Under the pieces are notes generated by a model. The model saw only the letters and a program-made list of their open reading frames with translations. It was not told where the DNA came from and made no database searches. This document shows, in pieces, positions 62,859 to 64,000 of a stretch of 64,000 nt of DNA. Positions within the stretch are counted from its first letter, which is position 1. Each line of letters starts with the position of its first letter. Where the stretch lies: the NCBI RefSeq assembly GCF_009909205.1, contig NZ_JAAAPN010000004.1, positions 124,001 through 188,000 on the forward strand. Reading direction: 5' to 3'. Source of the DNA: Aquabacterium fontiphilum (GTDB lineage Bacteria; Pseudomonadota; Gammaproteobacteria; Burkholderiales; Burkholderiaceae_C). A program made the translations under genes and the position numbers.

Positions 62859-63362
62859 ATGTCCCTGACTCGCTGGATCCGACACCTCTGGCTGGACGCA
62901 GCCGACACGCGCCGTCAGCTCACCGACGACGGTCTGAGCCGACTGGAGCAAGCCGTGCGCAACAGCGAAGCACGCCATCTGGGAGAGCTGCGCGTGTGCA
63001 TCGAGGCGGGGCTGGATGCGGCAGACCTCTGGCGCGGCGTGGACGCCCGTCAGCGCGCCCTGACCCTCTTCAGCCAACTGGGCGTGTGGGACACCGAGCA
63101 CAACAACGGCGTGCTGATCTACCTGCTGCTGGCAGACCGACGCATCGAAGTGCTGGCAGACCGGGGGCTGTCACGGCAGGTGCCCGAGGCACAGTGGCGG
63201 GCACTGGTCGACGAACTCAGCACATCGATCCGGCATGACAGCATCGAGGCCGGCCTGCAAAAGGCGATTGCGCGGGTGTGTGAACTGCTGCGGCAGCACC
63301 ATCCGGCGATGGCGCACAATCGGCGTCCGAATGAACTGCCCGACAGCGTCGTGCTGCTATGA
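62859..63362 (+). CDS. Second TPM-domain protein
   Basis: Predicted 167 residues from the ATG at 62859. It lacks a signal peptide, and the TPM fold follows: LSRLEQAVRNSEARHLGELR, LGVWDTEHNNGVLIYLLLAD and RIEVLADRGLSRQVPEAQWR. It is the cytoplasmic-looking companion of the previous gene. Its stop overlaps the nth start (63359-63362). Confidence 0.85.
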   Translation: MSLTRWIRHLWLDAADTRRQLTDDGLSRLEQAVRNSEARHLGELRVCIEAGLDAADLWRGVDARQRALTLFSQLGVWDTEHNNGVLIYLLLADRRIEVLADRGLSRQVPEAQWRALVDELSTSIRHDSIEAGLQKAIARVCELLRQHHPAMAHNRRPNELPDSVVLL

Positions 63363-64000
63363 CCCGACCGATGACCCGCGCGAACATCGAACAGATGTTC
63401 GCCACGTTCCAGGCCGCCAACCCCCACCCTGAAACCGAACTCGAATACACGACGCCGTTCGAGTTGCTGACGGCTGTGCTGCTGTCGGCCCAGGCGACCG
63501 ATGTGGGCGTGAACAAGGCGACCCGCAAGCTGTTCCCGGTGGCCAACACGCCGCAGGCCATTCTGGCGCTGGGCATGGACGGCCTATGCGACTACATCAA
63601 GACGATCGGGCTGTACAAAAGCAAGGCCAAACACCTGCTGGAAACCTGCCGCATCCTGATCGAGCAGCATGGCGGCGAGGTGCCGCGTTCACGCGAGGCG
63701 CTGGAGGCCCTGCCCGGCGTGGGCCGCAAGACGGCCAATGTGGTGCTCAACGTCGCTTTTGGCGAGCCCACCATGGCGGTGGACACGCACATCTTTCGCG
63801 TAGGCAACCGCACGGGGCTGGCGCCAGGCAAGACGCCGCTGGCGGTCGAGCTTCAGTTGCTCAAGCGCGTGCCGCCGCCGTATCTGGTGCACGCGCACCA
63901 CTGGCTGATCCTGCACGGGCGCTATGTGTGCCAGGCGCGCAAGCCGCGCTGCTGGGAATGTGCGGTGCGTGAGCAGTGCCGGTTCAGCCCCAAGACGGCC
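63359..64000 (+). CDS. nth: Endonuclease III, cut near its 3' end by the window
   Basis: Bifunctional DNA glycosylase/AP lyase that removes oxidised pyrimidines. 214 codons are visible, close to full length, without a stop. The ATG overlaps the stop of the TPM gene; another ATG lies at 63371. The helix-hairpin-helix LPGVGRKTANVVLN with the catalytic Lys, the catalytic Asp in MAVDTHIFRVGNRTG, and the 4Fe-4S cluster CQARKPRCWECAVREQC are complete. Confidence 0.97.
   Translation, partial: MTRPMTRANIEQMFATFQAANPHPETELEYTTPFELLTAVLLSAQATDVGVNKATRKLFPVANTPQAILALGMDGLCDYIKTIGLYKSKAKHLLETCRILIEQHGGEVPRSREALEALPGVGRKTANVVLNVAFGEPTMAVDTHIFRVGNRTGLAPGKTPLAVELQLLKRVPPPYLVHAHHWLILHGRYVCQARKPRCWECAVREQCRFSPKTA

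Overview
The window is a chromosomal segment of a GC-rich betaproteobacterium of the order Burkholderiales, most like the Leptothrix/Rubrivivax/Aquabacterium/Comamonadaceae side of the order. The evidence is the gene content and order: an APH-type homoserine kinase followed by a BPSS1780-type membrane protein, a complete aa3-type cytochrome oxidase cluster with a cytochrome c domain fused to subunit II, iscRSUA-hscBA-fdx, an intracellular polyhydroxybutyrate depolymerase, a stand-alone RsxB, and PEP-CTERM proteins. There is no phage, CRISPR array or insertion sequence. Both ends cut genes: polA at the left, nth at the right.

Layout. 1-4.6 kb: polA (partial), a small outer-membrane barrel, thrB, a membrane protein and oxyR. 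4.6-14.3 kb: recG; then queA and tgt with a 7TM hybrid histidine kinase embedded between them; a CPBP membrane protease and a transporter-acyltransferase fusion. 14.3-17.1 kb: an uncharacterised group (DUF2145 protein, small membrane protein, YiaA-like protein) divergent from an XRE regulator, with palindromes between them. 17.1-23.3 kb: a class III CoA-transferase, tonB-exbB-exbD under a Fur box, a proline-rich membrane protein and an orphan ATP-dependent DNA ligase. 23.4-26.4 kb: folE, a BLUF blue-light sensor, a DUF429 protein and a hexose-6-phosphate mutarotase, tightly packed. 26.4-38.9 kb: the oxidase locus (coxB, coxA, small protein, ctaG, DUF2970, coxC; then surf1, a CxxxC protein, ctaA; then ctaB, sco), interrupted between ctaA and ctaB by about 2.6 kb of lower-GC accessory genes on the other strand.

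39.0-41.7 kb: a methyltransferase, comF, an isochorismatase-family hydrolase and tRNA-Val(CAC). 41.7-48.1 kb: dnaQ and the complete ISC iron-sulfur operon, with a good sigma70 promoter overlapped by an IscR type 1 site. 48.2-52.6 kb: a low-molecular-weight tyrosine phosphatase, a small protein, uvrB and an aromatic/aspartate aminotransferase. 52.6-57.2 kb: a highly structured non-coding stretch, a second PEP-CTERM protein, the Tat-exported phosphatase phoX, and phaZ; the phoX-phaZ intergenic region holds Pho-, CRP- and PhaR-like sites. 57.2-64 kb: rsxB, a secreted nuclease with an RTX-like tail, a small protein, LemA and two TPM-domain proteins, then nth.

Functionally the window is mostly housekeeping: respiration and copper/heme assembly, Fe-S biogenesis, queuosine modification, DNA repair. 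Regulatory sites link it to iron (Fur), Fe-S status (IscR), phosphate and carbon storage. The observations most worth a second look are the kinase inside the queA-tgt pair, the accessory insertion in the oxidase locus with a decayed second copy of the ctaA 3' end, the nested-hairpin region next to the second PEP-CTERM gene, the XRE/DUF2145 group, and the BLUF gene joined to folE.
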